Of a DNA stretch of 64,000 bases, positions 16,143 to 24,832 are shown piece after piece; position 1 is the first letter of the stretch, and each line of letters opens with the position of its first letter. Where the stretch lies: assembly GCF_900182595.1 (NCBI RefSeq), contig NZ_FXTN01000015.1:82514-146513 (forward strand), in the 5' to 3' direction. Made by a program: the position numbers and the translations under genes. A model generated the notes under the pieces. The model made no database searches. It saw only the letters and a list, made by a program, of their open reading frames with translations, and was not told the DNA's origin. The DNA comes from Pedobacter westerhofensis (lineage in GTDB: Bacteria; Bacteroidota; Bacteroidia; Sphingobacteriales; Sphingobacteriaceae).

Positions 16143-17162
16143 TTATAAGCTGTTTAGGAAAGCAACAGTATTCACATTATCAGCATAATCCCATAATTGT
16201 GGATGCTGGCTTTGGCCAAATGACACTACATCGCTTTCCGGTTTAAGATCAGCATGAGAAACTATACACTGGATCTGATCCTGCATCCCGCCCAGCGTTT
16301 GGTTGAGTTCTTCGATGTTTTTGTAATATTCGAAATACAAAACTGCAAGCGGAGAGGAAAGGCCCTTATCTTCTTTTAGTAACAGAAAACCATTATCAAA
16401 ATGTGGTTCTCCATTGACCAGAAAGATAGATTTGTTATAATCGTAGTTGTTATTGTATTTAAAATGGTTGATGATCGGCTGGAAGGTTTCAAGAGCTTCA
16501 AAGAAATTTTTAATCTCGTAACCTTCAGGCAAATAAACCTTTGATACGTTGCGGCATCCGAGGCCAAAGTAATCAAAAATATCATGTCCTAACAAGGCGA
16601 TTTCTTCAGTACTTTCTTTACCATCAAGTACAGCGATACTGTTCCTGTTTTTCCTGATAATATTGGGAACCTTACCAAAATAATAATCAAAATACCTCGA
16701 AGAGTTGTTACTGCCTGTTGCTATGATCGCATCAAAGTCTTTCAGCCGTTCTGCAAATATAATTCTTTCTGCAAGCGCCGGCTCAAAGGTGATCAGCTGT
16801 TTAAGTAGTATGGGTAGCAGTTTACTGTCTGACGATGAAAGCTTGATCATCGCAATGTTACCGGTTGCGAGCACGCTGAGAATATCATGGAAACCTACCA
16901 TGGGGATATTTCCTGCCAGGATCATTCCAATTTTCTTAGGTGTTTCTGTTACGCTGATTTGTTCAAACCATTTCTCCAGTGCCCCCGGCTGCAGCATTTC
17001 CTGTAAAGAGGACAGTGACCTTTTTACTTCTTCGGGCTGGAACCAGGCATTGTGGTTCAGGGCCGAATCAGTTACCCTGTTAAAATCTTCATCTGGCTGA
17101 TTCAGGAAAATACTTAGTTTGTGAAATGCAATAATTAACTTTTCAGCGGTAAGGGTAGGCAT
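16143..17162 (-). CDS. LuxC-like acyl-CoA reductase
   Basis: This 339-residue protein belongs to the LuxC/acyl-CoA reductase family within the aldehyde dehydrogenase superfamily. The probable catalytic cysteine lies in FGLGCRNVSKVYLP (about residue 196), and a nucleotide-binding-type segment (MILAGNIPMVGFHD) lies at residues 78-91. The family reduces acyl-CoA or acyl-enzyme esters to aldehydes with NADPH. No luminescence or alkane genes are nearby, so the physiological aldehyde is unknown. It is divergent from the ferredoxin gene with a 78-base gap. Its stop codon is 10 bases from the end of the 11-bp repeat array. Confidence 0.82.
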   Translation of the reverse strand: MPTLTAEKLIIAFHKLSIFLNQPDEDFNRVTDSALNHNAWFQPEEVKRSLSSLQEMLQPGALEKWFEQISVTETPKKIGMILAGNIPMVGFHDILSVLATGNIAMIKLSSSDSKLLPILLKQLITFEPALAERIIFAERLKDFDAIIATGSNNSSRYFDYYFGKVPNIIRKNRNSIAVLDGKESTEEIALLGHDIFDYFGLGCRNVSKVYLPEGYEIKNFFEALETFQPIINHFKYNNNYDYNKSIFLVNGEPHFDNGFLLLKEDKGLSSPLAVLYFEYYKNIEELNQTLGGMQDQIQCIVSHADLKPESDVVSFGQSQHPQLWDYADNVNTVAFLNSL

Positions 17163-17191
17163 GTTTGGAATGATTTTAAACGATTAATTGT

Positions 17192-17199
17192 TATATTTG
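17192..17199 (+). promoter_or_regulatory. -7 element for ferredoxin gene
   Basis: TATATTTG is an exact match to the Bacteroidota -7 consensus TAnnTTTG, 41 bases before the ferredoxin ATG. The nearest TTTG upstream (17164-17167) is 24 bases away, slightly longer than usual. Confidence 0.5.
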
Positions 17200-17240
17200 C
17201 AGTGCAAAGGTAACTTTAGCAAATAGATTTATACTAAGAC

Positions 17241-17591
17241 ATGGCTATTAAAATAACAGACGAATGTATTAATTGCGGAGCATGTGAGCCTGAATGCCCA
17301 AATAATGCAATATATGACGCAGGTACGGCCTGGAGATTTTCAGATGGTACCAATCTGAGCGGCATCATTGATTTTGGTGATCAGGAGGTTGACGCAGGTG
17401 CATCCCAGGAAGCAGTATCTGACGAGGTTTATTATATCGTTTCGGATAAATGTACAGAGTGCAAAGGTTTTCATGATGAGCCGCAGTGCGCCGCCGTATG
17501 TCCGGTAGATTGCTGCGTGGATGATGAGGATATCCGCGAAACAGAAGAAGAATTATTAAAGAAAAAAGCCTGGTTACACCAGGAAGGCTAG
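17241..17591 (+). CDS. 2[4Fe-4S] ferredoxin
   Basis: A 116-residue ferredoxin with two cluster motifs. The first is C-x2-C-x2-C-x3-C-P (CINCGACEPECP, residues 8-19). The second is C-x2-C-x8-C-x3-C (CTECKGFHDEPQCAAVCP), with the longer loop characteristic of the Allochromatium-type, low-potential 2[4Fe-4S] ferredoxins. A central insertion of about 45 acidic residues separates the motifs, and a helical tail follows. It is a cytoplasmic electron carrier whose partners are not encoded nearby, apart from the divergent acyl-CoA reductase. A 23-base-pair bidirectional terminator lies just after it. Confidence 0.92.
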   Translation: MAIKITDECINCGACEPECPNNAIYDAGTAWRFSDGTNLSGIIDFGDQEVDAGASQEAVSDEVYYIVSDKCTECKGFHDEPQCAAVCPVDCCVDDEDIRETEEELLKKKAWLHQEG

Positions 17592-17600
17592 TCCTGATCG

Positions 17601-17647
17601 ATATATAACAGAAAAGGACGCAATTTGCGTCCTTTTCTGTTATATAT
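17601..17647. terminator. Long perfect bidirectional terminator
   Basis: Two perfect 23-base arms (17601-17623 and 17625-17647) enclose one central base. The core GAAAAGGACGCAA is mirrored exactly and the outer parts are AT-rich. It sits between the convergent ferredoxin and UspA genes, 9 bases after the first and 14 bases after the second, and can serve both. Confidence 0.92.
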
Positions 17648-17661
17648 AAAACCGGATTTGA

Positions 17662-18111
17662 TTATACATCCGCCTTGTTCGGGATGATCATTACAGGACA
17701 GGCTGATTTACGTGCCACATGCTCGGCAACACTGCCCATCAGAAAGTGATAAAGTCCGGTTCTGCCATAAGTACCGATCACAATCAGATCAGCGCCCCAT
17801 TCTTCGGCCTGGTTTACAATGCCATGTGCAGCACTGTCAATAATACTCAAATAGGTGGTTTTAATCCCTCCCGAATAAGTTTTCTCTATTTCCTGTAGCA
17901 GGACATGGCTATGCTCTTCACTGTTATCATAGGTTTCCAGGAAAACAGGAGCAAGGGTAAGGTCCTGGTTGATGGTAGCTGGTATAGGCTCTATAATATT
18001 TGCCAGCGCAACTTCTGCGCCAAAGGCCTTAGCCATTTCATAGCCTGATTTTGCAGCCTTCTCAGCGCATGTACTGTTGTCTACGGCTATTAAAATCTTC
18101 CTGAAGTTCAT
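17662..18111 (-). CDS. Universal stress protein UspA family
   Basis: The 149-residue single-domain protein starts with ILIAVDNSTCAEKAA and ends with the ATP-binding G-2x-G-9x-G-(S/T) type motif GTYGRTGLYHFLMGSVAEHV followed by CPVMIIP. This is the ATP-binding branch of the UspA family. Such proteins form dimers in the cytoplasm and support survival under stress, but a specific role is not predictable. The gene stands alone on the minus strand, convergent with the ferredoxin gene and divergent from the NlpC/P60 gene. Confidence 0.9.
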   Translation of the reverse strand: MNFRKILIAVDNSTCAEKAAKSGYEMAKAFGAEVALANIIEPIPATINQDLTLAPVFLETYDNSEEHSHVLLQEIEKTYSGGIKTTYLSIIDSAAHGIVNQAEEWGADLIVIGTYGRTGLYHFLMGSVAEHVARKSACPVMIIPNKADV

Positions 18112-18239
18112 AATACGGTTTGTTAATTTGTAATACTAATTTAACAATTTTATGAATCAAATGTTTAAAATGACGTTTATTAGTTCAGGAACATTAATTT
18201 TATAGCATCTTATTTTGATGCTTAAGGGCAGTATTTAAT

Positions 18240-19019
18240 ATGGAACAGAAATTCGCAATATGCAGGGTAGCCATTGCGCCTTTAAGGCCAGCGGCATCCG
18301 ACAGGGCAGAGATCTCTACTCAATTACTATTTGGAGATGCAGTTGAGGTGCTTGAACAGGCGGAACCCTGGTGGCGTATCCGCAATGCCTATGACGACTA
18401 TGAGGGCTGGATGGATTTTAAGCAATTGATCGTAGTTACTGAAGAAGATTATCGGGCTGCTCAAAATTACCACAGCCTGGTGCCTCCACAGATCGTAAAT
18501 GCCGTTACTGCCGCAGATGGCAGTGCTTTTTATTTACCTGCGGCTGCTGTTTTACCATCATATGCTGAAGGGATGAGCACGATAGGAGACCAACAGTTTA
18601 AGCCGGAATTTGATCTTTATCAGGTTGGCGCAGTTACAGGAGAAAAAATTGCAGAACTGGCTATGTTTTACCTCAATGCTCCTTATCTGTGGGGGGGCAG
18701 GACACTGTTTGGAATTGACTGTTCTGGTTTTTCGCAGGCTGTGTATAAACTTGCTGGTATCCGTATTAAAAGAGATGCTGCACAACAGGCCGAGCAGGGA
18801 GAAACGGTTAACTTTCTTCCGGAAGTAAAAACTGGTGATCTTGCTTTCTTTGACAATCCCGAAGGCAGGATTATCCATGTAGGTATCCTTCTGGATCAGC
18901 ACAGGATCATCCATGCTTCAGGAAGGATACGAATTGACCCTATTGATGACCAGGGCATCTATAATCCGGAGCTGGGGAGGTACAGCCATAAAACAAGGAT
19001 CATCAAGCGGTTTTTCTAG
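18240..19019 (+). CDS. SH3-containing NlpC/P60 cysteine peptidase
   Basis: A 259-residue C40 family peptidase. The N-terminal 75 residues resemble a bacterial SH3 domain (LLFGDAVEVLEQAEPWWRIRN) and the C-terminal 125 residues are the NlpC/P60 catalytic domain. The catalytic Cys is in GIDCSGFSQAVY, and the His is in GRIIHVGILLD, with the third polar residue likely in IHASGRIRID. Enzymes of this type cleave gamma-D-Glu-diaminopimelate bonds in peptidoglycan stems. No signal peptide is evident, so a role in cytoplasmic muropeptide recycling (YkfC-like) is as likely as a wall role. The gene ends 12 bases before the convergent WD40 gene. Confidence 0.88.
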   Translation: MEQKFAICRVAIAPLRPAASDRAEISTQLLFGDAVEVLEQAEPWWRIRNAYDDYEGWMDFKQLIVVTEEDYRAAQNYHSLVPPQIVNAVTAADGSAFYLPAAAVLPSYAEGMSTIGDQQFKPEFDLYQVGAVTGEKIAELAMFYLNAPYLWGGRTLFGIDCSGFSQAVYKLAGIRIKRDAAQQAEQGETVNFLPEVKTGDLAFFDNPEGRIIHVGILLDQHRIIHASGRIRIDPIDDQGIYNPELGRYSHKTRIIKRFF

Positions 19020-19031
19020 TCAGGGCAAAGA

Positions 19032-19928
19032 TTACTCCCACTCCCAGATCATTACCAGCTTATCGTCACCTGTTGTAATCAGGTATTTGCCATCCGGTGT
19101 CCATACAAGTTTGTTGATCGAGTGGGTATGCCCATGCGTGTTCTTTTCAATGCTAAGGATCTTGTACAGCCTTAAATCCTCTGTTCCCCATAACTTGATA
19201 CTTTTGTCCTGACTGGCAGTTGCGAAGTAGGGGAGTACCGGGTTAAAAGCAATTCCGTAGATACTGAAGAGATGTGCCGGGATATTGTGCTTAAATTCAT
19301 AATCCGGGACCGACCAGAAGTTGAGCTGTGCATCCCTGCCTCCGGAGATCAGGTATTTACCATCAGGCGAATACTGCACCGAGGTTACCGGTAAAGTATG
19401 TTTTTCCAGGGTATGCTCAAGGCTGTAATCTGTCAGGTTGTAGATCCTGGTCGTACCATCTTTACATCCGAAAGCCGCATGTTCAGCATCGGGACTGATT
19501 GCAATAGCACGGACAGTATCATAAGAAACTGGAATACGGTATAACAACGAGTGGTCGGTAAGCGACCACACAGCTACAGTACCATCTTCACTTGCTGTCA
19601 GAAATTCCTGTTTGGAAGGAATGACCACGATATCAAACACAGGCTTTTCATGCGCCTGAAAAGTAGTCTGGATTGTTTGTGATTTGAAGTCGAATATGCT
19701 CAGCTCGCCACTGCGCTGTCCGGCAAAAAGCTGATCGCCAGAATGATACAGACTATAAACTGAGCTTTTTACCGGCATCAATACCTTTAGAAAAGACATT
19801 TTCTCCAGCGACCATTCTACCACGCCTTTATCATTACCACCGGTAAAAAAGATTCCTTCTTTACCGGAGTTGGCCAAAGCATAAACGGGGTTTTGATGGC
19901 CGCTCAGTGATTTTACATGTTTCAGCAT
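19032..19928 (-). CDS. WD40 repeat protein
   Basis: The 298-residue protein is made of about seven WD40 repeats, seen as recurring GH...D...W units (for example SLSGHQNPVYALA, VWSLTDHSLLY, LNFWSVPDYEF, IKLWGTEDLRL, VMIWEWE). That number closes one beta-propeller, a scaffold for protein-protein contacts. It has no signal peptide and no fused domain. It lies 23 bases downstream of hisIE on the same strand and may be cotranscribed with the histidine operon, although a functional link is not implied. Confidence 0.9.
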   Translation of the reverse strand: MLKHVKSLSGHQNPVYALANSGKEGIFFTGGNDKGVVEWSLEKMSFLKVLMPVKSSVYSLYHSGDQLFAGQRSGELSIFDFKSQTIQTTFQAHEKPVFDIVVIPSKQEFLTASEDGTVAVWSLTDHSLLYRIPVSYDTVRAIAISPDAEHAAFGCKDGTTRIYNLTDYSLEHTLEKHTLPVTSVQYSPDGKYLISGGRDAQLNFWSVPDYEFKHNIPAHLFSIYGIAFNPVLPYFATASQDKSIKLWGTEDLRLYKILSIEKNTHGHTHSINKLVWTPDGKYLITTGDDKLVMIWEWE

Positions 19929-19951
19929 AAGTCAGGTGGGATCAAAAGCAC

Positions 19952-20539
19952 CTAGCGGTGCCTGCCTTCAAGGTTTATACCAATATCAGCTAAGGTTTTA
20001 CCTTTTTCCCTCAGTAATACCAGCAAGTGGAATACGAGGTCGGAACTTTCATTCACAAAATCCACATCAGTTTCATTCAGTGCCGCAATTACGGTTTCCA
20101 CACCTTCTTCACCAACCTTCTGGGCAATTTTATTCAGCCCTTTTTTACGCAGCTTATTTACATAAGATTCTTCCGTAGGGTTGTCGTATCTGTCGCCAAT
20201 AATCTTCTCCAGTTCAAAAATAAAGTTCTGGTTGAAGTTTGTTTTAAAACAGCTTCTGCTGCCTGTATGGCAGGTAGGGCCTACCGGTGTAGCTTTAATC
20301 AGGATCGTGTCGTTATCGCAGTCGATATGCGTTTCTTTTACATAAAGGAAGTTCCCGCTTTCTTCGCCTTTGGTCCACAAACGGCTTTTGGAACGTGAGT
20401 AAAAGGTTACTTTTCCTTCTGCCTGTGTTTTTGTCCATGCTTCCTGGTTCATATAACCCAGCATTAACACTTCCAATGTTTGTACGTCCTGAATGATCAC
20501 AGGAACCAAACCATCGGTTTTTTCAAAATCTATATTCAT
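19952..20539 (-). CDS. hisIE: Bifunctional phosphoribosyl-AMP cyclohydrolase / phosphoribosyl-ATP pyrophosphatase
   Basis: The 195-residue protein fuses HisI and HisE, steps 3 and 2 of histidine synthesis. The HisI part (residues 1-105) carries the metal-binding segments VKETHIDCDNDTILIKA and CHTGSRSCF. The HisE part (about residues 110-195) is the helical pyrophosphatase with EEGVETVIAALNE and the C-terminal LVFHLLVLL helix. It is the last his gene. Its ATG overlaps the hisF stop by 4 bases, which implies translational coupling. Confidence 0.96.
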   Translation of the reverse strand: MNIDFEKTDGLVPVIIQDVQTLEVLMLGYMNQEAWTKTQAEGKVTFYSRSKSRLWTKGEESGNFLYVKETHIDCDNDTILIKATPVGPTCHTGSRSCFKTNFNQNFIFELEKIIGDRYDNPTEESYVNKLRKKGLNKIAQKVGEEGVETVIAALNETDVDFVNESSDLVFHLLVLLREKGKTLADIGINLEGRHR

Positions 20540-21291
20540 AACCTTACTGGTATGTTGTGTTTTTTTAATTCGTTTTTCAGTACAGGGATCGGGATCTCAC
20601 CAAAGTGAAAGACCGAGGCTGCGAGTGCGGCATCAACGCCTGTAGTTGTAAAAACTTCTGTAAAGTGTTCAATTGATCCGGCACCGCCTGAAGCGATTAC
20701 GGGGATATTGATCATCTGGCTGATCGTCTGTAATAAATTACAGTCGAAGCCCTGTTTGGTGCCGTCATGGTCCATGGAGGTCAGCAGGATTTCTCCTGCG
20801 CCCAGATCCTCGGCCTGTTTGATCCATTGTTCTGTTTCCAGTTCAGTGATCAGCCGGCCGCCATTGAGGTGCACCATATTTTTTCCGTTGACCAGCTTGG
20901 TATCTACTGCAACTACGACAAACTGGCGGCCAAAAACCTTCGCCAGGTCTGCAATCAGCTGTGGGTTTTTTACTGCGGCAGAATTGATGCTGATCTTGTC
21001 GGCTCCGGCATTGAGCAGCGCTTCGGCATCGGCAATTTCAGTGATTCCACCGCCAATGGTAAAAGGAATATTGAGTTGTCTTGCTACAGACTTCACCATT
21101 TCGATCATCGTTTTACGACGCTCGTGGGTAGCTGTAATGTCAAGGAATACCAGTTCATCGGCACCCTGCTGGGCATATTGCCATGCCAGCTCTACGGGGT
21201 CTCCTGCGTCTTTAAGATCCACAAAGTTAACACCTTTTACTGTCCTGCCGTCCTTAACATCCAGACATGGAATGATACGTTTACTCAGCAT
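20536..21291 (-). CDS. hisF: Imidazole glycerol phosphate synthase cyclase subunit
   Basis: This 251-residue (beta/alpha)8 barrel has the N-terminal catalytic aspartate in IPCLDVKDGRTVKG, the phosphate-binding segments GGG and SGGAGS, and the C-terminal catalytic aspartate in LLTSMDHDGTKQG. HisF uses ammonia delivered from HisH to convert PRFAR into imidazole glycerol phosphate and AICAR, linking histidine to purine synthesis. It follows hisA after 3 bases and overlaps hisIE by 4. Confidence 0.97.
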   Translation of the reverse strand: MLSKRIIPCLDVKDGRTVKGVNFVDLKDAGDPVELAWQYAQQGADELVFLDITATHERRKTMIEMVKSVARQLNIPFTIGGGITEIADAEALLNAGADKISINSAAVKNPQLIADLAKVFGRQFVVVAVDTKLVNGKNMVHLNGGRLITELETEQWIKQAEDLGAGEILLTSMDHDGTKQGFDCNLLQTISQMINIPVIASGGAGSIEHFTEVFTTTGVDAALAASVFHFGEIPIPVLKNELKKHNIPVRL

Positions 21292-21294
21292 GGA

Positions 21295-22044
21295 TTAAAG
21301 GGAAGTCATTGCCCTAAGGTTCCATTCCTTGATTTCTTCGATAGTGATGCGGTTCTCATAAATCGCTTTGCCCACTACAACTGATCTAACTTCAAGTTTT
21401 GCCAGCTCTTCGATATCTTCCATTGAGCTTACACCGCCCGAGGCGATCAGTTTAATGAAGGGAGAGTGCTCAAGCAGTTTTTTGTACAGGTCTACAGCGG
21501 CGCCGCCCAGTTTACCATCTTTGTTGATATCTGTGCACAGGAACCTGAAGAATCCCAGCTGCAGGCATTTGTCAACATAGTCCATCAGTTTGATCGGCGA
21601 GCTTTCCATCCAGCCTGAGTACTTGATTACCTCATCCAGAACATCGATGGCAATAACGATACGGTTTGCGTAATCATATTTTTTGCCCACTTCTTTGCTC
21701 AATTCAGCAAGGAAATCCGGGTTGGTAATCGCCTGTGTACCTACGATGACACGGTGGATACCTGCGTCAAGTAAATTAGTTACCTGCTCAATCGTACGGA
21801 TACCACCGCCGTACTGTACACGCATATCTGTTTTATGGATAATCTCGAATAATTCGGCCTGGTTGCTGAAATCCCCTTTGGCACCATTCAGGTCAATAAT
21901 ATGAATAAACTCTGTACCGTTGGACCGGTAAGTTTCGATCATGTCGGCAATGGAGACTTCATATACTGTTTTCTGGTTGTAGTCGCCTTCGGTTAACCGG
22001 ACAACCTTGCCATCTAAAATATCTATAGCGGGAATAATGTACAT
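21295..22044 (-). CDS. hisA: ProFAR isomerase
   Basis: The 249-residue TIM-barrel protein begins IIPAIDILDGKVVRL, with the catalytic aspartate of HisA, and has VQYGGGIRT and IASGGVSSMEDI phosphate-binding loops. It performs the Amadori rearrangement of ProFAR to PRFAR, the step before HisF. It is a paralogue of HisF, and the VVRL rather than VKG context distinguishes it. Position between hisH and hisF is the usual operon order. Confidence 0.96.
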   Translation of the reverse strand: MYIIPAIDILDGKVVRLTEGDYNQKTVYEVSIADMIETYRSNGTEFIHIIDLNGAKGDFSNQAELFEIIHKTDMRVQYGGGIRTIEQVTNLLDAGIHRVIVGTQAITNPDFLAELSKEVGKKYDYANRIVIAIDVLDEVIKYSGWMESSPIKLMDYVDKCLQLGFFRFLCTDINKDGKLGGAAVDLYKKLLEHSPFIKLIASGGVSSMEDIEELAKLEVRSVVVGKAIYENRITIEEIKEWNLRAMTSL

Positions 22045-22048
22045 CTTG

Positions 22049-22639
22049 TTATTTTAAGTTTGAAAAATTCAATAATAAACGTTCTCCGGCAGCACCGGAC
22101 TTCTCTGGGTGGAACTGCACCCCGTAAAAATTATCTTTTTGTATTGCCGCCGAATATTCCTGACCGTAATCAGCGGTAGCGATTCCAAAAATAGGGTTAT
22201 ATTCAATAAAATACGAATGCACAAAGTAAAATTGTGTCTGATTTTCAACACCTTCGAATAATGAATTGTTTTTGATCTCTACATTATTCCAGCCCATATG
22301 GGGAATCTTGATTCCCAGCTCTTTATCAAAGAGTTTCGTTTGGAGGGGAATGATGCTGGTTAAGGTGGCGTCGCCTTCCTCAGAATGATCTGTCAGGAGC
22401 TGCATACCTACACAAATCCCCAGTACAGGTTTTGTTAATGACCTGATTTTATCTACCAGGCCACTTTTGTTCAGTTTGTCCATCGCTGCCCCTGCGTGCC
22501 CTACACCGGGAATGATGATATGTGAATACTGATCAAATTCATCTTCAGAATTGATCATGCCATAAGTAATCCCGAGCCTGGATAAGGCCGAGGTAAGAGA
22601 AAAAATATTCCCTGCCCCGTAATTTACGATACCTATCAT
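22049..22639 (-). CDS. hisH: Imidazole glycerol phosphate synthase glutaminase subunit
   Basis: This 196-residue class I glutamine amidotransferase begins IVNYGAGN. Its nucleophilic cysteine is in PVLGICVGMQLL (about residue 77), and the catalytic His and Glu are in VQFHPEKSG. It releases ammonia from glutamine and channels it to HisF. It lies between hisB and hisA with gaps of 11 and 4 bases. Confidence 0.97.
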   Translation of the reverse strand: MIGIVNYGAGNIFSLTSALSRLGITYGMINSEDEFDQYSHIIIPGVGHAGAAMDKLNKSGLVDKIRSLTKPVLGICVGMQLLTDHSEEGDATLTSIIPLQTKLFDKELGIKIPHMGWNNVEIKNNSLFEGVENQTQFYFVHSYFIEYNPIFGIATADYGQEYSAAIQKDNFYGVQFHPEKSGAAGERLLLNFSNLK

Positions 22640-22650
22640 TTTATAATTCG

Positions 22651-23784
22651 TTATAACAACCCCTTGGTACTTGGTAAAACTAACTTGTCTGCATCTCTTT
22701 TGATTGCCATTTTAATCGCTTTTGCAAAAGCTTTAAAGATGGCTTCAATTTTATGATGTTCATTATCCCCTTCAGCTTTTACGTTCAGGTTGCATTTTGC
22801 GGCATCGCTGAACGATTTAAAGAAATGATAAAACATCTCTGTAGGTACATCGCCAACTCGTTCACGTTTAAATTCTGCATTCCAGACAATCCAGTTGCGC
22901 CCGCCAAAATCGATCGCTACCTGTGCGAGACAGTCGTCCATCGGCAAACAGAAGCCATAGCGTTCGATGCCCAGTTTATTCCCCAGTGCTTTGGCAAAAG
23001 CTTCGCCCAAGGCGATGCCCGTATCTTCAACCGTATGGTGTTCATCGATATGCAGATCGCCTTTGGCAATCACTTTAAGGTCGATCCCCCCGTGACGGGC
23101 AATCTGGTCAAGCATATGGTCAAAAAAGTTCAGGCCTGTTTTGATGTCCCCTTTTCCGGTTCCATCCAGGTCAATACCAATTTCGATATCCGTTTCATTG
23201 GTTTTCCTGATGTGCTGAAACTGTCTGCTGCCCGCTTTCAGGAAAGTATAAATATCTACCCAGTGCTGTGTTTGCAGCGCGATAATTTCCGTCAGTGTTT
23301 CTGCTTTGTCCAGTATTTCGTTGGCACCCAGCAGGTCGTTATTCCTCAGCCAGATCGCTTTTGCGCCCAGGTTTTTGGCCAGGATCACATCATTGATACG
23401 GTCGCCGATTACAAAAGAGTTTGCAAGATCATACTCACCAGTGAGGAAATGCTGCAGCAAACCTGTATTGGGTTTACGTGTAGGTGCATTTTCATGGGCA
23501 AAGGTTTTATCGATAATGACTTCTGAAAATGTTACGCCCTCACCTGCAAAAGTATCCAGGATAAAGTTATGTACCGGCCAGAAGTTTAATTCAGGATGTG
23601 AATCTGTTCCCAGTCCATCCTGATTGGTTACCATGATCAGTTCAAAATCAAGCTCTGCTGCTATTTTAGCCAGATAATATAAAGATTTGGGATAGAATTT
23701 GAGCTTGGCGAATGAGTCGATCTGCTCGTCTTCAGGTTCAGTGATCAGGGTGCCGTCGCGGTCTATAAAAAGGAACTTCTTCAT
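22651..23784 (-). CDS. hisB: Bifunctional histidinol phosphatase / imidazoleglycerol-phosphate dehydratase
   Basis: I chose the ATG at 23784 (MKKFLFIDRDGTLITEP), 3 bases after the hisC stop. The frame is open to 23868, but that extension overlaps hisC and precedes the HAD nucleophile motif without similarity to the family. The 377-residue product fuses an N-terminal HAD phosphatase (residues 1-165) to a C-terminal IGP dehydratase (from about 185), with metal-binding segments HMLDQIARHGG, DEHHTVEDTGI and EHHKIEAIFKAF. It carries out steps 6 and 8 of the pathway. The fused form is known from enterobacteria and many Bacteroidota. Confidence 0.95.
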   Translation of the reverse strand: MKKFLFIDRDGTLITEPEDEQIDSFAKLKFYPKSLYYLAKIAAELDFELIMVTNQDGLGTDSHPELNFWPVHNFILDTFAGEGVTFSEVIIDKTFAHENAPTRKPNTGLLQHFLTGEYDLANSFVIGDRINDVILAKNLGAKAIWLRNNDLLGANEILDKAETLTEIIALQTQHWVDIYTFLKAGSRQFQHIRKTNETDIEIGIDLDGTGKGDIKTGLNFFDHMLDQIARHGGIDLKVIAKGDLHIDEHHTVEDTGIALGEAFAKALGNKLGIERYGFCLPMDDCLAQVAIDFGGRNWIVWNAEFKRERVGDVPTEMFYHFFKSFSDAAKCNLNVKAEGDNEHHKIEAIFKAFAKAIKMAIKRDADKLVLPSTKGLL

Positions 23785-23786
23785 GG

Positions 23787-24830
23787 TTATTTTATCGATT
23801 TTAAAGCATTTAACAGGATTTCGTTTTCTTTTGGTGTACCCACAGTAATTCTCAGGCATCCGTCGCACAGCACCACTTTTGAGCGGTCGCGAATGATAAT
23901 CCCCTGCTCTACCAGCGTGTGGTATGTCCCGGCGGCATCCTCTACTTCTGCAAGTACAAAGTTAGCATCTGAGGGGTAAACTTTTCTGACCATTGCAAGA
24001 TCAGCGAGGTTTTTGCTCAGTGTGTCTCTTTCTGCTACGGTTACTTTGATCCAGTCGTTTACCTGTGCTACATTTTGCAGGGCAGCTAATGCAAGGTCCT
24101 GTGTAGACTGGCTGATGTTGTATGGCGCTTTCACCTTATTCATGATATCGATCACGATACTGGATGCAAAAGCCATTCCGAGGCGCAGGCCGGCAAGTCC
24201 CCATGCTTTGGAGAACGTTTGCAGGATCACCAGGTGCGGATATTCTGTCAGTTCCTGGATGAACGTGCGCTGTTTGGCAAAGTTGATATAAGCCTCATCG
24301 ATCACTACGAGCCCTTTGAAATTGGCCAGTATGGTTTCGATATCGGTACGGATGATTGAATTTCCGGTGGGGTTGTTCGGAGAGCAGATAAAGATCAGTT
24401 TCGTGTTTTCATCGATAGCTTCGGCGATACCTTCCAGGTCCAGCTGAAAGTTGGGCAGCAGGTTCACCCTGCGGATCTCCACGTCATTGATGTTTGCCGA
24501 TACCTCGTACATGCCGTAGGTAGGCGGCAGGATAATCACATTGTCTTTTCCGGGGTTACAGAAACATCTGTAAAGCAAATCTATTGCTTCATCGCTGCCA
24601 TTGCCCAAAAAAGTATTTTCTATGGGTACTCCCTTTATTTTGCTGATCGCATCCTTTACGTCCAGCTGGAGCGGATCAGGGTAGCGGTTAAAGTTTTCCG
24701 GCAGGGGAGAGCCGAAGCTGTTTTCGTTGGCATCTAAAAAAACGCTCGCCTGACCTTTGTATTCGTCTCTGGCCGTTGAGTAGGGTTTTAGGTTTTTTAT
24801 ATTTTCGCGTTGTAAGTTCTTAACATCCAT
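23787..24830 (-). CDS. hisC: Histidinol-phosphate aminotransferase
   Basis: The 347-residue fold-type I PLP enzyme has the cofactor lysine in TFSKAWGLAGLRLG (about residue 210), the NPTG segment ICSPNNPTGN and the conserved ETYN-type region near the C-terminus. It transaminates imidazole acetol phosphate with glutamate. The adjacent hisD and hisB genes support histidinol-phosphate specificity over other aromatic aminotransferases. It starts 2 bases after the hisD stop. Confidence 0.96.
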   Translation of the reverse strand: MDVKNLQRENIKNLKPYSTARDEYKGQASVFLDANENSFGSPLPENFNRYPDPLQLDVKDAISKIKGVPIENTFLGNGSDEAIDLLYRCFCNPGKDNVIILPPTYGMYEVSANINDVEIRRVNLLPNFQLDLEGIAEAIDENTKLIFICSPNNPTGNSIIRTDIETILANFKGLVVIDEAYINFAKQRTFIQELTEYPHLVILQTFSKAWGLAGLRLGMAFASSIVIDIMNKVKAPYNISQSTQDLALAALQNVAQVNDWIKVTVAERDTLSKNLADLAMVRKVYPSDANFVLAEVEDAAGTYHTLVEQGIIIRDRSKVVLCDGCLRITVGTPKENEILLNALKSIK

Positions 24831-24832
24831 CT

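Noticed and set aside
20767..21384. Long ORF opposite hisF and hisA
   Set aside because: It crosses two genes with confirmed motifs on the opposite strand.
22753..23526. 257-codon ORF opposite hisB
   Set aside because: It is a shadow of the hisB frame. No domain could be recognised and hisB is certain.
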